Of a stretch of 64,000 nt of DNA, positions 44,289 to 54,400 are shown piece by piece. The translations under genes and the position numbers were made by a program. The DNA lies in assembly GCA_029565395.1 (NCBI GenBank), contig JAKQOG010000278.1:1-64000 (forward strand), in the 5' to 3' direction. How positions within the stretch are numbered: position 1 is the first letter of the stretch; every line of letters begins with the position of its first letter. The notes under the pieces are model-generated. The model saw only the letters and a list, made by a program, of their open reading frames with translations, did no database searches and was not told the origin of the DNA. This DNA is from Candidatus Hydrogenedentota bacterium. GTDB taxonomy: Bacteria; Hydrogenedentota; Hydrogenedentia; Hydrogenedentales; CAILVY01.

Positions 44289-45632
44289 ATGATACACAAA
44301 GCAAGGATGATAGCGGTTGCGTTGGGAATAATTGCCGCCGTTGCTGGAGCAGGAATTGCGGAGGAGGGCGGTAACATTCCCTGTCCGACTGCTGAGCAGG
44401 CCGCATGGCAGGATGCCGAACTGGGCATTATGTTTTGCCTGGATCTCATCACGTTTACGGATATACGGGAGCCAAACTGGCAGAAAGCGGGGACATTGGA
44501 CCCGAATCTTTATAACCCGGCGCAGCTTGATACGGACCAATGGATGGAATGCGCGAAAGCGATGGGGGCGGCGTATACGGTGTTTGTGGCGAAGTGGTGC
44601 ACGGGCCATTTACAGTGGCAGACCGATCTGTATCCCTATAGCGTCAAGCAATCGAAATGGCGCGATGGCAAAGGGGACGTGGTGAGGGATTATGTGGCCT
44701 CGTGTCGGAAATATGGCATCCAGCCTGGGATATATGCGAGTGTCACGGCCAATGCGTATTGGGAAGTGACCAATCCCGGCCTGGTGAATTGGGGGAAGGG
44801 CGGCGATGATGCGAAGCAGACGCGCTATTCACGGATGTGTGAACAACTGCTGAAGGAACTCTGGGGCAATTATGGCCCGTTGTTTGAAATTTGGTTCGAT
44901 GGCGGTGCATTGACGCCGGACAAGGGCGGCCCGGATATGCTCCCCATTTTGAAACTGTTTCAGCCCAAGGCCATCGTATTTCAGGGTCCTGCGGCCTCCA
45001 TCCGCTGGATTGGAAATGAGGACGGCATGGCGGGATACCCCTGTTGGGCGACGGTGAAGCAAAGCGAAGCCGCTGGAAATGGGGATCCGGAGGGGACGGT
45101 TTGGCAGCCGGGAGAATGCGATGTGCCGATCCGCGACCATGAATGGTTCTGGAATCCGAACGAAGAAAATAAGCTTTACAGCGTGGACGCGCTCGTGGAC
45201 ATGTACTACAAGTCCGTGGGCCGGAATTGCAACATGATTGTAGGCATTACTCCGGATCGCACCGGACTGATTCCCAGGGCGGATTTTGACCGTGCGGCGG
45301 CTTTTGGCGCGGAGATTCGCCGCCGGTTCGGGCGGAGCATTGCCGAAACTTCCGGGAAGGGGAATGTGGTGGAGCTGGCGTTATCCAAACCAACGCTGGT
45401 GGATCATGTGATCCTCATGGAGCAAATCACCGAGGGGGAACGAATTCGGGAGTATGTAGTGGAAGGCCTGATGGACGGTCAATGGAAGTCATTGTGCACG
45501 GGGCAGTCCGTAGGGCATAAGCGCATTGAGAAATTTGTCGCCGTGACCGTGAGCGCCGTTCGGGTGCGCGTATTAAAATCTACGGCAGAACCTGTTATTC
45601 GAAAATTCAGCCTCTATCATGCAGGCAGATGA
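44289..45632 (+). CDS. Secreted GH29-like alpha-L-fucosidase
   Basis: The 447-residue protein has a signal peptide (MIAVALGIIAAVAGAGIA). The GH29 catalytic barrel is seen in WQDAELGIMFCLDLITFTD, VAKWCTGHLQWQTD and GPLFEIWFDGG, where Asp204 fits the catalytic nucleophile. Downstream, GRNCNMIVGITPDRTGLIP is the conserved closing block. The last 90 residues form a beta domain like an F5/8C carbohydrate-binding module. It would remove terminal fucose from glycans. The promoter is immediately upstream. The acid/base residue was not assigned. Confidence 0.87.
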   Translation: MIHKARMIAVALGIIAAVAGAGIAEEGGNIPCPTAEQAAWQDAELGIMFCLDLITFTDIREPNWQKAGTLDPNLYNPAQLDTDQWMECAKAMGAAYTVFVAKWCTGHLQWQTDLYPYSVKQSKWRDGKGDVVRDYVASCRKYGIQPGIYASVTANAYWEVTNPGLVNWGKGGDDAKQTRYSRMCEQLLKELWGNYGPLFEIWFDGGALTPDKGGPDMLPILKLFQPKAIVFQGPAASIRWIGNEDGMAGYPCWATVKQSEAAGNGDPEGTVWQPGECDVPIRDHEWFWNPNEENKLYSVDALVDMYYKSVGRNCNMIVGITPDRTGLIPRADFDRAAAFGAEIRRRFGRSIAETSGKGNVVELALSKPTLVDHVILMEQITEGERIREYVVEGLMDGQWKSLCTGQSVGHKRIEKFVAVTVSAVRVRVLKSTAEPVIRKFSLYHAGR

Positions 45633-45752
45633 AAAGATTGATCGATACGGGTTAATCTTCCAAAGGCCGTGATCTTCGGGGAACCTTTTCCGTGAATTTG
45701 TGTTAGACTAAGTAAAGAAGGCAAGCGTAGATACGCTTGGAGGAGGAAGAGT

Positions 45753-48700
45753 ATGAGGAACAGCATCCGTATTTTCGCAGTATGTATTGTTGTGAGTGTG
45801 TTGTTGTGGGGGACTTGGGGATGGACCCAAACGCCGTGTGAACTCCCAAATCCCAAACGCGCCCAAGTCTCGACGGAGCTTTGGGAACCGTATGAAGTGC
45901 TGGCGGACGGCAGTTTTGAAGATGCCGCCACGGAAGTGCGGACTTCGTCGCCGTTTGTATCAATACCGTTTGATCCGCCCACGGCTACGCGCTCAGGAGA
46001 TGCCGCGCATTCCGGGAGTTGGGGGTATCAGGTGCAGGCGACGGCGGGCCAGGCCGGCGAATTAACCACCAAAGCCTTTGCCGATAAAGCGGAGGATATT
46101 CAGGTTTCCGTTTGGGTGCGCTGCCCAGGAGGAAGCGCTCAGGCCAGAATCGTGGTGCATTTTGAGGATGATGATCTGTTGATTGACGGCCCGTATTTCG
46201 GTCCGTTTGTGGATATTACGGATTCCTGGACGCAATTGACCTATACAGCCTATTCCAAACAGAATTTTCATCAAGTGTGGGCGGGGGTGACCATCGGCCC
46301 CGGAACAACACTTTATGTGGACGATGTATCCGTGCAGCCGCCTATCTGGAAGTTGGCGGAAGTGAGCGGGCCTTCCGTTACCGTCGGAGGAATTCCTGTT
46401 CCCCAGACCCCGGTTGCCCCCACACTGCTTTCCTTCAGCATCCATTTGGAAGATCCGCAGGAGCTTGTGGAAGAGGAAACGTTCTTCCGGCAGAAGACCG
46501 CGGTGTTTACCCGGCTTGCGGAACTGTTTTACAACCATGGGGGACGCCTGAACATTCAGCCGGAACTGGAATGGGCGCTGGGTGCGCAGTTGTTTCAGCC
46601 GGACACGCTGCAGCATCTCAGCGAGGAGTATGGCGTCTATTATTCAACCCATACCCATGGCCCGATATGCAAGGATGAAGATGGGACGCCCATGGGCGCG
46701 GAAATATGCAACCGGCATGCAGAATGGAGCCGGGAGATCACACCGGAGGATGTTGTAGAGTACATTCAGACGCGAAATGAGACATTTTCCCTGATGTCAG
46801 GTGTTCCGGTGATGGATCACAATGGCAATTTTGATCTGGTTTTTAAGAATCCCCTGGCGGCGATTGGTATTCGAACGCTCACGTGCTTTAAAAATCCCGG
46901 CCTTCAGAGATCCTATGATTACTTGATCAACAATCCGTGGCGTCCCACCAATGTGGATGCTCTCGTGGACACGGAAACATTTTTAACCCATGACCCTAGT
47001 GGACCGCTGGTGTATGTTCCAGGCGTGGGGACAAGCTTTACAAAAAATCATGATCGGGTTCCCTTGGCCGTTTCGCGCATCATCAGCCAATTCATTCATT
47101 TTGCGGACGCGGACCGGGTGAATGCGCTCAGTCTTATTTTTCATGTGGATAGCTTTCTCTCGCAAGAAGGAACCCCCTATGATGAATACCTGGCGGTGGA
47201 CCCGGTTACGCATGAAGTGACCTATTCGGATGAATTTCTTATTCATCTTTCCTACTATGAAGAATTGTTGAGCACGGTGGTGGATCCCTTGGTTGCGGCC
47301 GGCTATCTCCAATGGTCCACAATACAGGAGATGGGCGAGGCCTTTGTTGCGTGGGAAGATGCCTGTGATGGTGGAGAAGTGGTTACCCGGATACCTTCGG
47401 AAGTGGCCGGCACGGAGGGTCTTGCGACACGTATTGTTATGCCGGTTGAAGCGCGGTATGCCGCGGAAGGGGCGCCGGTAGTGGTCTATGTGCCTGGCGG
47501 AACCACCGGGGGGGGATTGCATAATACGGGGGCACAATTGAACACAGAGGGATTTATTGAGATTTTCTTCAATTTCCCTGGAAGCGGCCGTGAGGATGAA
47601 ATAAGCGGGGGCACGTATGATTTTCGCGGCCCCGATTCCCTCAAGGCGTTGCGTGATGTGCTTCGGTTTGCCATGGGCGATCTCACGGACGTGGACGGTC
47701 ATACCCTTGCGGATCTTACCGGAACGATAGTGCCGGACTATGCGAATGCCGGGATCACCGGATGGTCGAATGGGGGCAATGCCACGATTAGTGTTGCGGG
47801 AATGCATGGGGATGAGATTTCCGATCTTGGTTGGATTGTGAATTGGGAATCTCCGGTGGGCGACGGCATGCCCACCGCTGAAGCAGGCGGGCGAAACTCC
47901 TCCTTTGAGAATCCGATGACGAATTCGGCGTATGACCCTGATACGGGGGTATGGGATCTGTCTTCGCTCCGGTATGTGGAGGATGTGGATATTGACGGAG
48001 ATGCTGTTGAAGTGCTTACCGGCGGGCTGTATTTTGATTTAAATGGGAATGAGTCCTATGATGTGGGCACAGATTTCCTTGTGAATCCATATATATTTGA
48101 TCTTGGGGACGGAAAGAAAGCCTATTATTCAAACCGCATTGCCCAAGAGGCTGAGAGCCTGGAGTTGTATCCTGATCCCGCGCCCAGCCATTTGCCCACG
48201 GCCGCGGAAACCGCCGCTTTTTGGTATAGCCGCAATGCTGAGAATTGGTTCACTCAGGCCGTTACGAATATTCCCAATTTGATGTTTATTGTGGAGGCCA
48301 GCGCACAGGATCATGTTCAGACTGCTCTTGATCACCCGCATGTGCTGATTCAATATGAAGGAATGCGCAGTGCCGGCGCGCGCTTCGTGCGTGTGAACCC
48401 TGATAGAAGCTATTTAGAGGAAATCATGGGGGAGAGTCAGCCGGATGCCACGGACAATGACGGTTTTGCCATATTTGATCATATGAGCATCCGTGATGCG
48501 GTGGAGCCCATTACGGTGCCCACGGCGATGGGTGTGGCGGCGGCGGCCTGTGAATTGGCGGATCGCACCCACGCAAACAATATCGATCCACAAATCACGT
48601 ATGAGGGCGAAGGAGTTGAGGAAGGCGAAGGCGAAGGAGTTGAGGAAGGCGAAGGTTCTGCGGAAGGCGTAAGTGAAGGCGCTGTAGAAGGCGAAGGAAT

Positions 48701-49223
48701 GATCGAAGGTTCCGCGGAAGGGGTAAGTGAAGGCGCTGTAGAAGGCGAAGGAGTTGAGGAAGGCGAAGGTTCCGCGGAAGGCGTAAGTGAAGGCGCTGTA
48801 GAAGGCGAAGGAATGATCGAAGGTTCCGCGGAAGGCGTAAGTGAAGGCGCTGTAGAAGGCGAAGGAGTTGGGGAAGGCGAAGGTTCCGCGGAAGGCGTAA
48901 GTGAAGGCAGTGAGGAAGGTGAAGAAGAACCAGAGGCACACAGTGCGGATCAGAATGCGGATGGATTGATTAGTCTGTCAGAATTGCTCCGGGTGATTCA
49001 GTTCTACAATTCGGAAGGATACCATTGTGATGCGATGGGAGAGGATGGCTATAGCCCCGATGCCGGGGATACCTCCTGTTCTCCGCATGCCAGCGATTAT
49101 AATCCGCAGGATTGGCACATCAGCCTGAGTGAATTGCTGCGAATCATTCAGTTTTATAATTCCGGCGGGTATCACGCTTGTCCCGGCGAAGACACGGAAG
49201 ATAGTTTCTGCCCCGGACTTTGA
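45753..49223 (+). CDS. Multidomain secreted hydrolase with EG-repeat linker and dockerin-like pair
   Basis: The 1,156-residue protein has a GGAGGAGGAAG site, a signal peptide (IRIFAVCIVVSVLLWG) and a CBM4/9-like jelly-roll (AHSGSWGYQVQA, YVDDVSVQ) to about 200. A polysaccharide-deacetylase-like domain follows (LLSFSIHLEDP, GVYYSTHTHG). An alpha/beta-hydrolase domain has the nucleophile elbow GWSNGG with Ser672 and a later HPHVLIQYEG carrying a possible catalytic His. A Glu-Gly low-complexity linker and the paired SLSELLR[VI]IQFYNS module close the chain. It may deacetylate or de-esterify a glycan. It is an uncommon combination of domains. Confidence 0.85.
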   Translation: MRNSIRIFAVCIVVSVLLWGTWGWTQTPCELPNPKRAQVSTELWEPYEVLADGSFEDAATEVRTSSPFVSIPFDPPTATRSGDAAHSGSWGYQVQATAGQAGELTTKAFADKAEDIQVSVWVRCPGGSAQARIVVHFEDDDLLIDGPYFGPFVDITDSWTQLTYTAYSKQNFHQVWAGVTIGPGTTLYVDDVSVQPPIWKLAEVSGPSVTVGGIPVPQTPVAPTLLSFSIHLEDPQELVEEETFFRQKTAVFTRLAELFYNHGGRLNIQPELEWALGAQLFQPDTLQHLSEEYGVYYSTHTHGPICKDEDGTPMGAEICNRHAEWSREITPEDVVEYIQTRNETFSLMSGVPVMDHNGNFDLVFKNPLAAIGIRTLTCFKNPGLQRSYDYLINNPWRPTNVDALVDTETFLTHDPSGPLVYVPGVGTSFTKNHDRVPLAVSRIISQFIHFADADRVNALSLIFHVDSFLSQEGTPYDEYLAVDPVTHEVTYSDEFLIHLSYYEELLSTVVDPLVAAGYLQWSTIQEMGEAFVAWEDACDGGEVVTRIPSEVAGTEGLATRIVMPVEARYAAEGAPVVVYVPGGTTGGGLHNTGAQLNTEGFIEIFFNFPGSGREDEISGGTYDFRGPDSLKALRDVLRFAMGDLTDVDGHTLADLTGTIVPDYANAGITGWSNGGNATISVAGMHGDEISDLGWIVNWESPVGDGMPTAEAGGRNSSFENPMTNSAYDPDTGVWDLSSLRYVEDVDIDGDAVEVLTGGLYFDLNGNESYDVGTDFLVNPYIFDLGDGKKAYYSNRIAQEAESLELYPDPAPSHLPTAAETAAFWYSRNAENWFTQAVTNIPNLMFIVEASAQDHVQTALDHPHVLIQYEGMRSAGARFVRVNPDRSYLEEIMGESQPDATDNDGFAIFDHMSIRDAVEPITVPTAMGVAAAACELADRTHANNIDPQITYEGEGVEEGEGEGVEEGEGSAEGVSEGAVEGEGMIEGSAEGVSEGAVEGEGVEEGEGSAEGVSEGAVEGEGMIEGSAEGVSEGAVEGEGVGEGEGSAEGVSEGSEEGEEEPEAHSADQNADGLISLSELLRVIQFYNSEGYHCDAMGEDGYSPDAGDTSCSPHASDYNPQDWHISLSELLRIIQFYNSGGYHACPGEDTEDSFCPGL
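48600..48925 (+). repeat. Tandem GAAGGC-type repeat encoding an EG linker
   Basis: About five copies of SAEGVSEGAVEGEG, separated by GMIEG or GVEEG/GVGEG, form a nested 14-20 residue repeat. It encodes a strongly acidic flexible linker. The antisense frames across it are artefacts. Confidence 0.9.
48937..49220 (+). repeat. Paired EF-hand/dockerin-like module (hydrolase)
   Basis: Begins HSADQNADGLISLSELLRVI and repeats as DWHISLSELLRIIQFYNSGG, with the conserved HC, EDGYSP, CSPHASDY and a closing EDSFCP. Confidence 0.82.
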
Positions 49224-49232
49224 TGCATTTCA

Positions 49233-51131
49233 ATCGAGTAGGGGGGTTCCTCACGGATCCCCCCTCTCACACCACCGGGCATACCTGCTCGGTACCACGG
49301 CGGTTTCGGTCATTTTTAAACGTTTCGTACCATTGGACTGGGTCTATCAGTTTTTGCTTTGCGAACCATTCTTTGTTCATGGCGTGTTGTGCGGAAGGAC
49401 TCCCCGCTTTACGCCACCAGCCTTTCCCGGATAGCGCGAGAATCCACGCCTGCGATGTTGGGACTTCTAGCCGTTGCAGGAAGTCTGCAATCGTTTTAGT
49501 CCGCTTGAGTCGTTTGAGGATGACACAGCGCAACTTGCGCCGCATCCATTCCCCGAGCCGTTCCAGATGACGCTTGCCTTCGGCGAACCGGAAGTAGGTT
49601 ATCCAGCCGCTCAGGAAACTGTTGAGTTCCTCAATCATCTGGCGCACTTTGGCGTCTCCACGGTTTCGGCGTGTGATTTCGCGGATTCGGTCTTTCGCCC
49701 GCTCCAGGCTCTTGGGCGCGATGCCCAACCGCCCGCCGGAGCGCAGACGGTAACCGAGGAACTTCCGCTCTTCGATGTGCGCCACCGCACTCTTCTCGCG
49801 ATTCACGCGCAGCTTCAGCTTTCCTTCAAGGAACTGCGTGACGGACGCCATCACGCGTTCTCCCGCACGTTTCGTCTGCACGTAGATGTTGCAGTCATCC
49901 GCGTAACGGCAAAAACGGTGGCCCCGGCTTTCCAATTCCTTGTCGAGGTCGTCCAGTAACAGGTTGGCAAGCAGGGGCGACAGCGGTCCGCCTTGCGGCG
50001 TCCCTTCGTATCGTTCCACGCATACTCCGTTCTGCATCATGCCGGCTTCTAAAAACAGGCGGATGAGGTGAAGCACGCGTTTGTCTGTCACGCGGCGCGC
50101 CACGCGAGCCATCAGGATGTCGTGGTTCACCCGGTCGAAGAACTTCTCCAGGTCAAGGTCCACGACAATGCAGCGGCCTTCGCTTACATACCTGCTGGCT
50201 TGGTCCAGCGCCTGATGCGCACTGCGTCCTGGACGGAAACCAAAACTGCTTTCCGAAAAAGTCGGGTCCAGAAGCGGTTCGAGCGCTTGCAGGAGCGCTT
50301 GCTGCACGACGCGGTCGATTACCGTCGGAATGCCCAATTGCCGCATTCCACCGCCCGGCTTGGGTATTTGCACCCCCAATACCGCCTGCGGTCGGTAGTG
50401 GCCTGCCGTCAGTTGCGCCTGTAGCTCCCGCCAGTGTTCAGGAAACCAGCGTTTCAGGTCGCGAACGCTCATGCCGTCCGCGCCTGCCGCGCCTTTGTTT
50501 CGCAGCACCCGGCGTACCGCTTCCGTTAGGTTCGCAAGACTTGCGACCCGCTCCATCAGGTCTTGCGTCAAGGCTCGCTTATTGGCCGCCGCCGGAGATA
50601 ATTGCCGCGCCTCGGACACATCAGATTCGGTTCCGCCTTCTCCGATTGCGCCGTGGCAAGCCGGATTCAGTGGAAGCTCCATCTGATATCCGGCTACTTG
50701 CTGCCGCTCCATATCCCGCAAGACGTACAATGCTGCTCCTTGAATGATCGATTCGGCCCTTCTCCGCCAAAGGCGGATACTATGGCCTCGGCTGACTCCT
50801 GCCCATCCATCACGGCATGTTTCCATCCCGCTAGTCTGGTTCCTCCAGACAAAAGTGCAGGTCTCCCAAGGTAAGACGCAACGCTTTCCGCCGGACCTCG
50901 CCGGATTTACCAGGGTGCGTGTCCGAATGGCTATTGGGCGTCGCCATCTATTGCTGGCTTACCCCACCACCCCGGCCTTGTATCCGGTTTCTGTTCGTCG
51001 AGTCCGGCTTTTGCCTACAGCTTCCTCCAGACCTCGCCTCGCGGCGACGCCCTTGCTATCGGCTAGCAATTCCCACCATCAGGGCTTGCTGGGGACTTCC
51101 ACCCCATAGCTTCGCGCCATGCTTGGCACAC
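49233..51131 (-). mobile_element. Group II intron
   Basis: On the minus strand the 5' end is GTGTGCC at 51131 downward. The 3' end is CCTACTCGAT, finishing at about 49233. A domain VI-like stem (GGGGGGATCC...GGAACCCCCC) with a bulged A lies next to the 3' end, preceded by a domain V-like hairpin at about 49260-49310. It encodes the reverse transcriptase/maturase. The intron begins 4-5 nt after a terminator hairpin and ends 10 nt from the stop of the convergent hydrolase gene. Confidence 0.82.
49267..50826 (-). CDS. ltrA: Group II intron reverse transcriptase/maturase
   Basis: The 519-residue protein has RT blocks in order: KGAAGADGMSVRDLKRWFPE, PKPGGGMRQLGIPTVIDRVV, SSFGFRPGRSAHQAL, FFDRVNHD, TPQGGPLSPLLANLLLDDLD and the active-site YADD at 49894-49905. 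A maturase (X) domain follows (LERAKDRIREITRRNRG; WITYFRFAEGKRHLERLGEW). The QGGPLSP form is group II rather than retron or DGR type. The start is uncertain; in-frame ATGs near MERQQVAGYQ and MELPLNPACHG are alternatives. The frame runs into domain V (GTEQVCPVV). No HNH domain is evident after the maturase part, so mobility may be endonuclease-independent. Confidence 0.9.
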   Translation of the reverse strand: METCRDGWAGVSRGHSIRLWRRRAESIIQGAALYVLRDMERQQVAGYQMELPLNPACHGAIGEGGTESDVSEARQLSPAAANKRALTQDLMERVASLANLTEAVRRVLRNKGAAGADGMSVRDLKRWFPEHWRELQAQLTAGHYRPQAVLGVQIPKPGGGMRQLGIPTVIDRVVQQALLQALEPLLDPTFSESSFGFRPGRSAHQALDQASRYVSEGRCIVVDLDLEKFFDRVNHDILMARVARRVTDKRVLHLIRLFLEAGMMQNGVCVERYEGTPQGGPLSPLLANLLLDDLDKELESRGHRFCRYADDCNIYVQTKRAGERVMASVTQFLEGKLKLRVNREKSAVAHIEERKFLGYRLRSGGRLGIAPKSLERAKDRIREITRRNRGDAKVRQMIEELNSFLSGWITYFRFAEGKRHLERLGEWMRRKLRCVILKRLKRTKTIADFLQRLEVPTSQAWILALSGKGWWRKAGSPSAQHAMNKEWFAKQKLIDPVQWYETFKNDRNRRGTEQVCPVV

Positions 51132-51132
51132 A

Positions 51133-51160
51133 AAAGGACGCGCCCCATTTTTCAACAGGG
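51133..51160 (-). terminator. Intrinsic terminator hairpin of the A2M gene and intron target
   Basis: GCGCCC and GGGCGC arms (approximately 51136-51142 and 51152-51158) with a loop of about 10 nt. On the plus strand a T-run follows; on the minus strand TCCTTTT follows and the intron GTGTG begins at once, consistent with insertion after a terminator. Confidence 0.65.
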
Positions 51161-51177
51161 CGCGTTTTTCATTGAGA

Positions 51178-51460
51178 TTATTTTAATGTGGGGCAATATC
51201 CGTCCTCGCTGCTTTCGCAGAGTTGGTAGCCCTTGGAGTTGTAGAACTGGATTAGGCGCAGCAATTCGTGGAGGGAGATTTTCCAGTCTTGCGGATCATA
51301 GTCGGAGGCGTGGGGGCTGCAGCTTGTGCTGCCTTCATAGGGGGCGTATCCGTCTTCGGTGTCGGCCTGGCAGTGATAGGCGCGGGAGTTGTAGAGTTGT
51401 ATCGCCCGCAGCAGTTCGCTCATGGAAACGATCCAGTTCTGGTCTCTGTCCGCGGAGTGT
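51178..51460 (-). repeat. Paired EF-hand/dockerin-like module (A2M)
   Basis: Begins HSADRDQNWIVSMSELLRAI and repeats as DWKISLHELLRLIQFYNSKG, with the Cys/His spacing (YHC, CSPHASDY) and EDGY endings. It is the most divergent of the four copies. Confidence 0.8.
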
Positions 51461-54400
51461 ATGCCGGGCGTGTTGGGAGTGCTGCCTTCCAGTTCGATGG
51501 TGATTTCATGGCCTTTGACCTCGTCCCGGACCTCGGGCTTGTAATAGCAGTAGGCGTAGCTGTCCGGTGTAAGGGCGCGCACGGGGAATCGGGCCAAAAG
51601 TTGGTAATTCAAGGTGATTTCCTGCCCTGAATCCATGTTTTCGATATACAGGATCACCTTGCGGCCCGCCACCTCGTAGCGTTTGATGAGACCAGCTTCC
51701 ATCAAGGCGGTCAAGGAGGCACTCACGGGGGTGAAGCCCGTGGGCACGCCTACATCCAACAACAGCATGCCCGAAGCATGTTCCGGGTCAGGCGTTTCGC
51801 CTTCCAGTTCGCCTTCCTCGGTAATTTCAGGATCCGCGAAATGCACCACCACCGTAACATCCACAATATCGTCCACTTCAACGTGATCGGCGCTGTAGGT
51901 GATATCGAAATCTATGCTGTCCACGGGAATCTCTTCCGGCAGCAGTTCATTATACTTGCGCACAAGCTGGTAACCGGCCCTTCCCGTTCCTTCTGCGCGT
52001 AGTTCTAACTGATCGCCCTGCGGGATCTCCACCTGCTGGAGAACGTCGAAGTTGTCCGAATTCACGGTGAACTGGGCAAGCACGGTGCCGGTCTTTTCGC
52101 CTTCATAGGGGGTATCGGGGATATCATATGCAGTCAGTGTAAGGTTGATATCCCTGTTTTGCCCCGTGGCGGCGGTGAGCAGGGCTTCTATGGCCATAAC
52201 CGTATCCTGAGTGTTTCCATAGCCGCCGAGACTGTTGCTGTTCGCGGCAATCCAGGCGACGGCATCGTTCATGGCGGAATAATTTTCCGTTTCGAACAGC
52301 GCCAGTGCGGCATAAGACGTGGTTTCCACGGGATAAGGCTCCCAGTGGAATCCATTATCGTCAGAGATCGCGCGATCCATGAGGAGTCCGATGGCGGTGG
52401 TTGCGGCGGAATGTTCCAGCCGGGCCAGGGCCAACGCTGCTATCGCCAATGCGTAGGAATTGTCTTCCACCGTGGTTAAGTTGGCCGCGAGGTAATCGGC
52501 CGCCTGGGTTAATCCAGACCATGAAGGGTCAAATTCATGCAAGGCCAGCGCAGTGAATGCGGTTAACGGGAACACGCCCTCCGCTCCGCCCATCATATCC
52601 TGGTGGTGCAAGAATCCCACTTGTGTCCAGGAACCGTTGGCAAGCTGATGGGCACTGATCCAGGTGGCGGCTTCATTAAGGATGGTGTCATCAATGGCGA
52701 TCACATCGCAGGCGTTGCTGAACACTTTCAGGACAAATGCGGTGAGCCACAGGCTTCCTGATTCATCGTCTTCTCCGAATGCGGAAAAGGAGCCGTCATC
52801 ATGCCGGTAGGTCAATTCCCGCTGGTATCCTGTTTGAACAAAACTCTCTGCCTTGGCGCGGATTTCCGGTGAGGCCTGATCGGTGGCATCGAGATACCGC
52901 AAGACTTGAACATCCGGGGCCATGTTGATCATGTTCTGCTCACCGCAGCCAAAAGGCATATCAAGCAATTTGTCCAGGCCGTTGATCACCTTGGCCGCGA
53001 TGCTGGGGGTCACGCTCAACAGCACTTTGCCCGAATCGGCGACCGCATAGGTTGGAATGCTCCTGGAGAGTTGTATGGACTCTCCCGCGTTCAATGATCC
53101 GTTATCCACGATTTCACGCGGAGTGCCTTCGGCTTCCACCAGCAGCGGCTTGCGCACTGCGTCGGCGCGTTCGGGAGATCTTAGCGTTACTTCCACGATA
53201 TGGGTTCCCAGCATAGTGGGTTGAATGAGAAACGACGCCGCGCTTACCGAGTTGGCGGATACGTCCACCGTCACGGTATCGTCGCTCAACAACGTGAACC
53301 AATCCTCGCAGGTGAGTTCCACCTGAACGCTCTGGGGGTTGTCAAGATAGTTGTAGATTTGCACGCGGACCGGAAACAGTTCGCCCCTTGTTACCGCATA
53401 CGGCAGATCCGGTTCGCCAAAGAATTCCTGGAAGACTACCAGTTCCGATTCGGCGATGCCAACTCCCGCGCCGGAGGTGGCCACGGCATGCAGTTTCCAG
53501 GTGGTGATGGAGTCCGGGGCGGTGAGGTCGAGTTGCGCGGCGCCTGATGCGTCCGTCATGAGTTCCGGCATCCAAACCCACGTTTCCGGGAAGAATTGGC
53601 GGACACGCGTTACTTCCGCGAGACCGCCATTGGTTTCTCCTTCTCCATCCGTAGGCGGCTCTCCCTCAGCCTGGCCTTCCATCTCCCACTCCCATTCTCC
53701 TTCTCCTCCTCCAGCCCAATCCCACCAATCCCACCATTGATCCGGGCTTTCAGGGATTGTCATGCCGGGATCGGACATCACTTGGTATCCGGCGCCGGTC
53801 AATATGTCGTACGCACCATAGGGATGATATTCCTGCTGAGGTTCCATATAGAGGGATTCCAGTTCCTCGAAGACTTCCCGAAGGTTCAACCGGCCTTGAT
53901 TCAGGGCATAGACGGATTCGTCGACGATGGATACGCCGATCATGGCTTCCTGCTGTGCCTGCAAATTCACCTGCACGGGATCACCCGGCAGCACTTGATC
54001 CGCGCTGAATGCGGTCTCAAGACCCGTGGCGGTGGGCGCCGTCACCTCAAACGACAGGGAATCGGCGGAGATTTCGTTATTTGGATTGATTACGTAGGCC
54101 ACCACCTTTGCGGAGGGCGACATGGCCGGAGTTGCGGTAAATGTGATTTCCGGCTGAGTGGTATACGCGGAAAAGACGGTGTGGCCGGCCGCGAAGACGT
54201 CATAGTATATGGTGGTGGCGGCGGTGGCAATGACTTGGAACGTTACGGTATGTCCGGCTTCCACTGGGCCGGATCCGGTGCGCACCAGGTGAATGAAATT
54301 CGACGAGGGAGAATAGGCGCCATAGATCGTGGCTTGGGCGGAGGCGTATTGTCCCTCGGTTGTTACAGAGGTGTACAGGTCCGCTCGAACCACATTCGGG

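Noticed and set aside
48600-48925. CRISPR-like array from regular GAAGGC repeats
   Set aside because: The repeats are in frame, contiguous without spacers and encode an EG linker. No cas genes are present.
26270-50826. Diversity-generating retroelement (reverse transcriptase plus C-type-lectin-fold FGE targets)
   Set aside because: The RT has the QGGPLSP and maturase domain of group II introns, lies 15 kb away inside clear intron ends, and no template/variable repeat pair with adenine bias was noticed.
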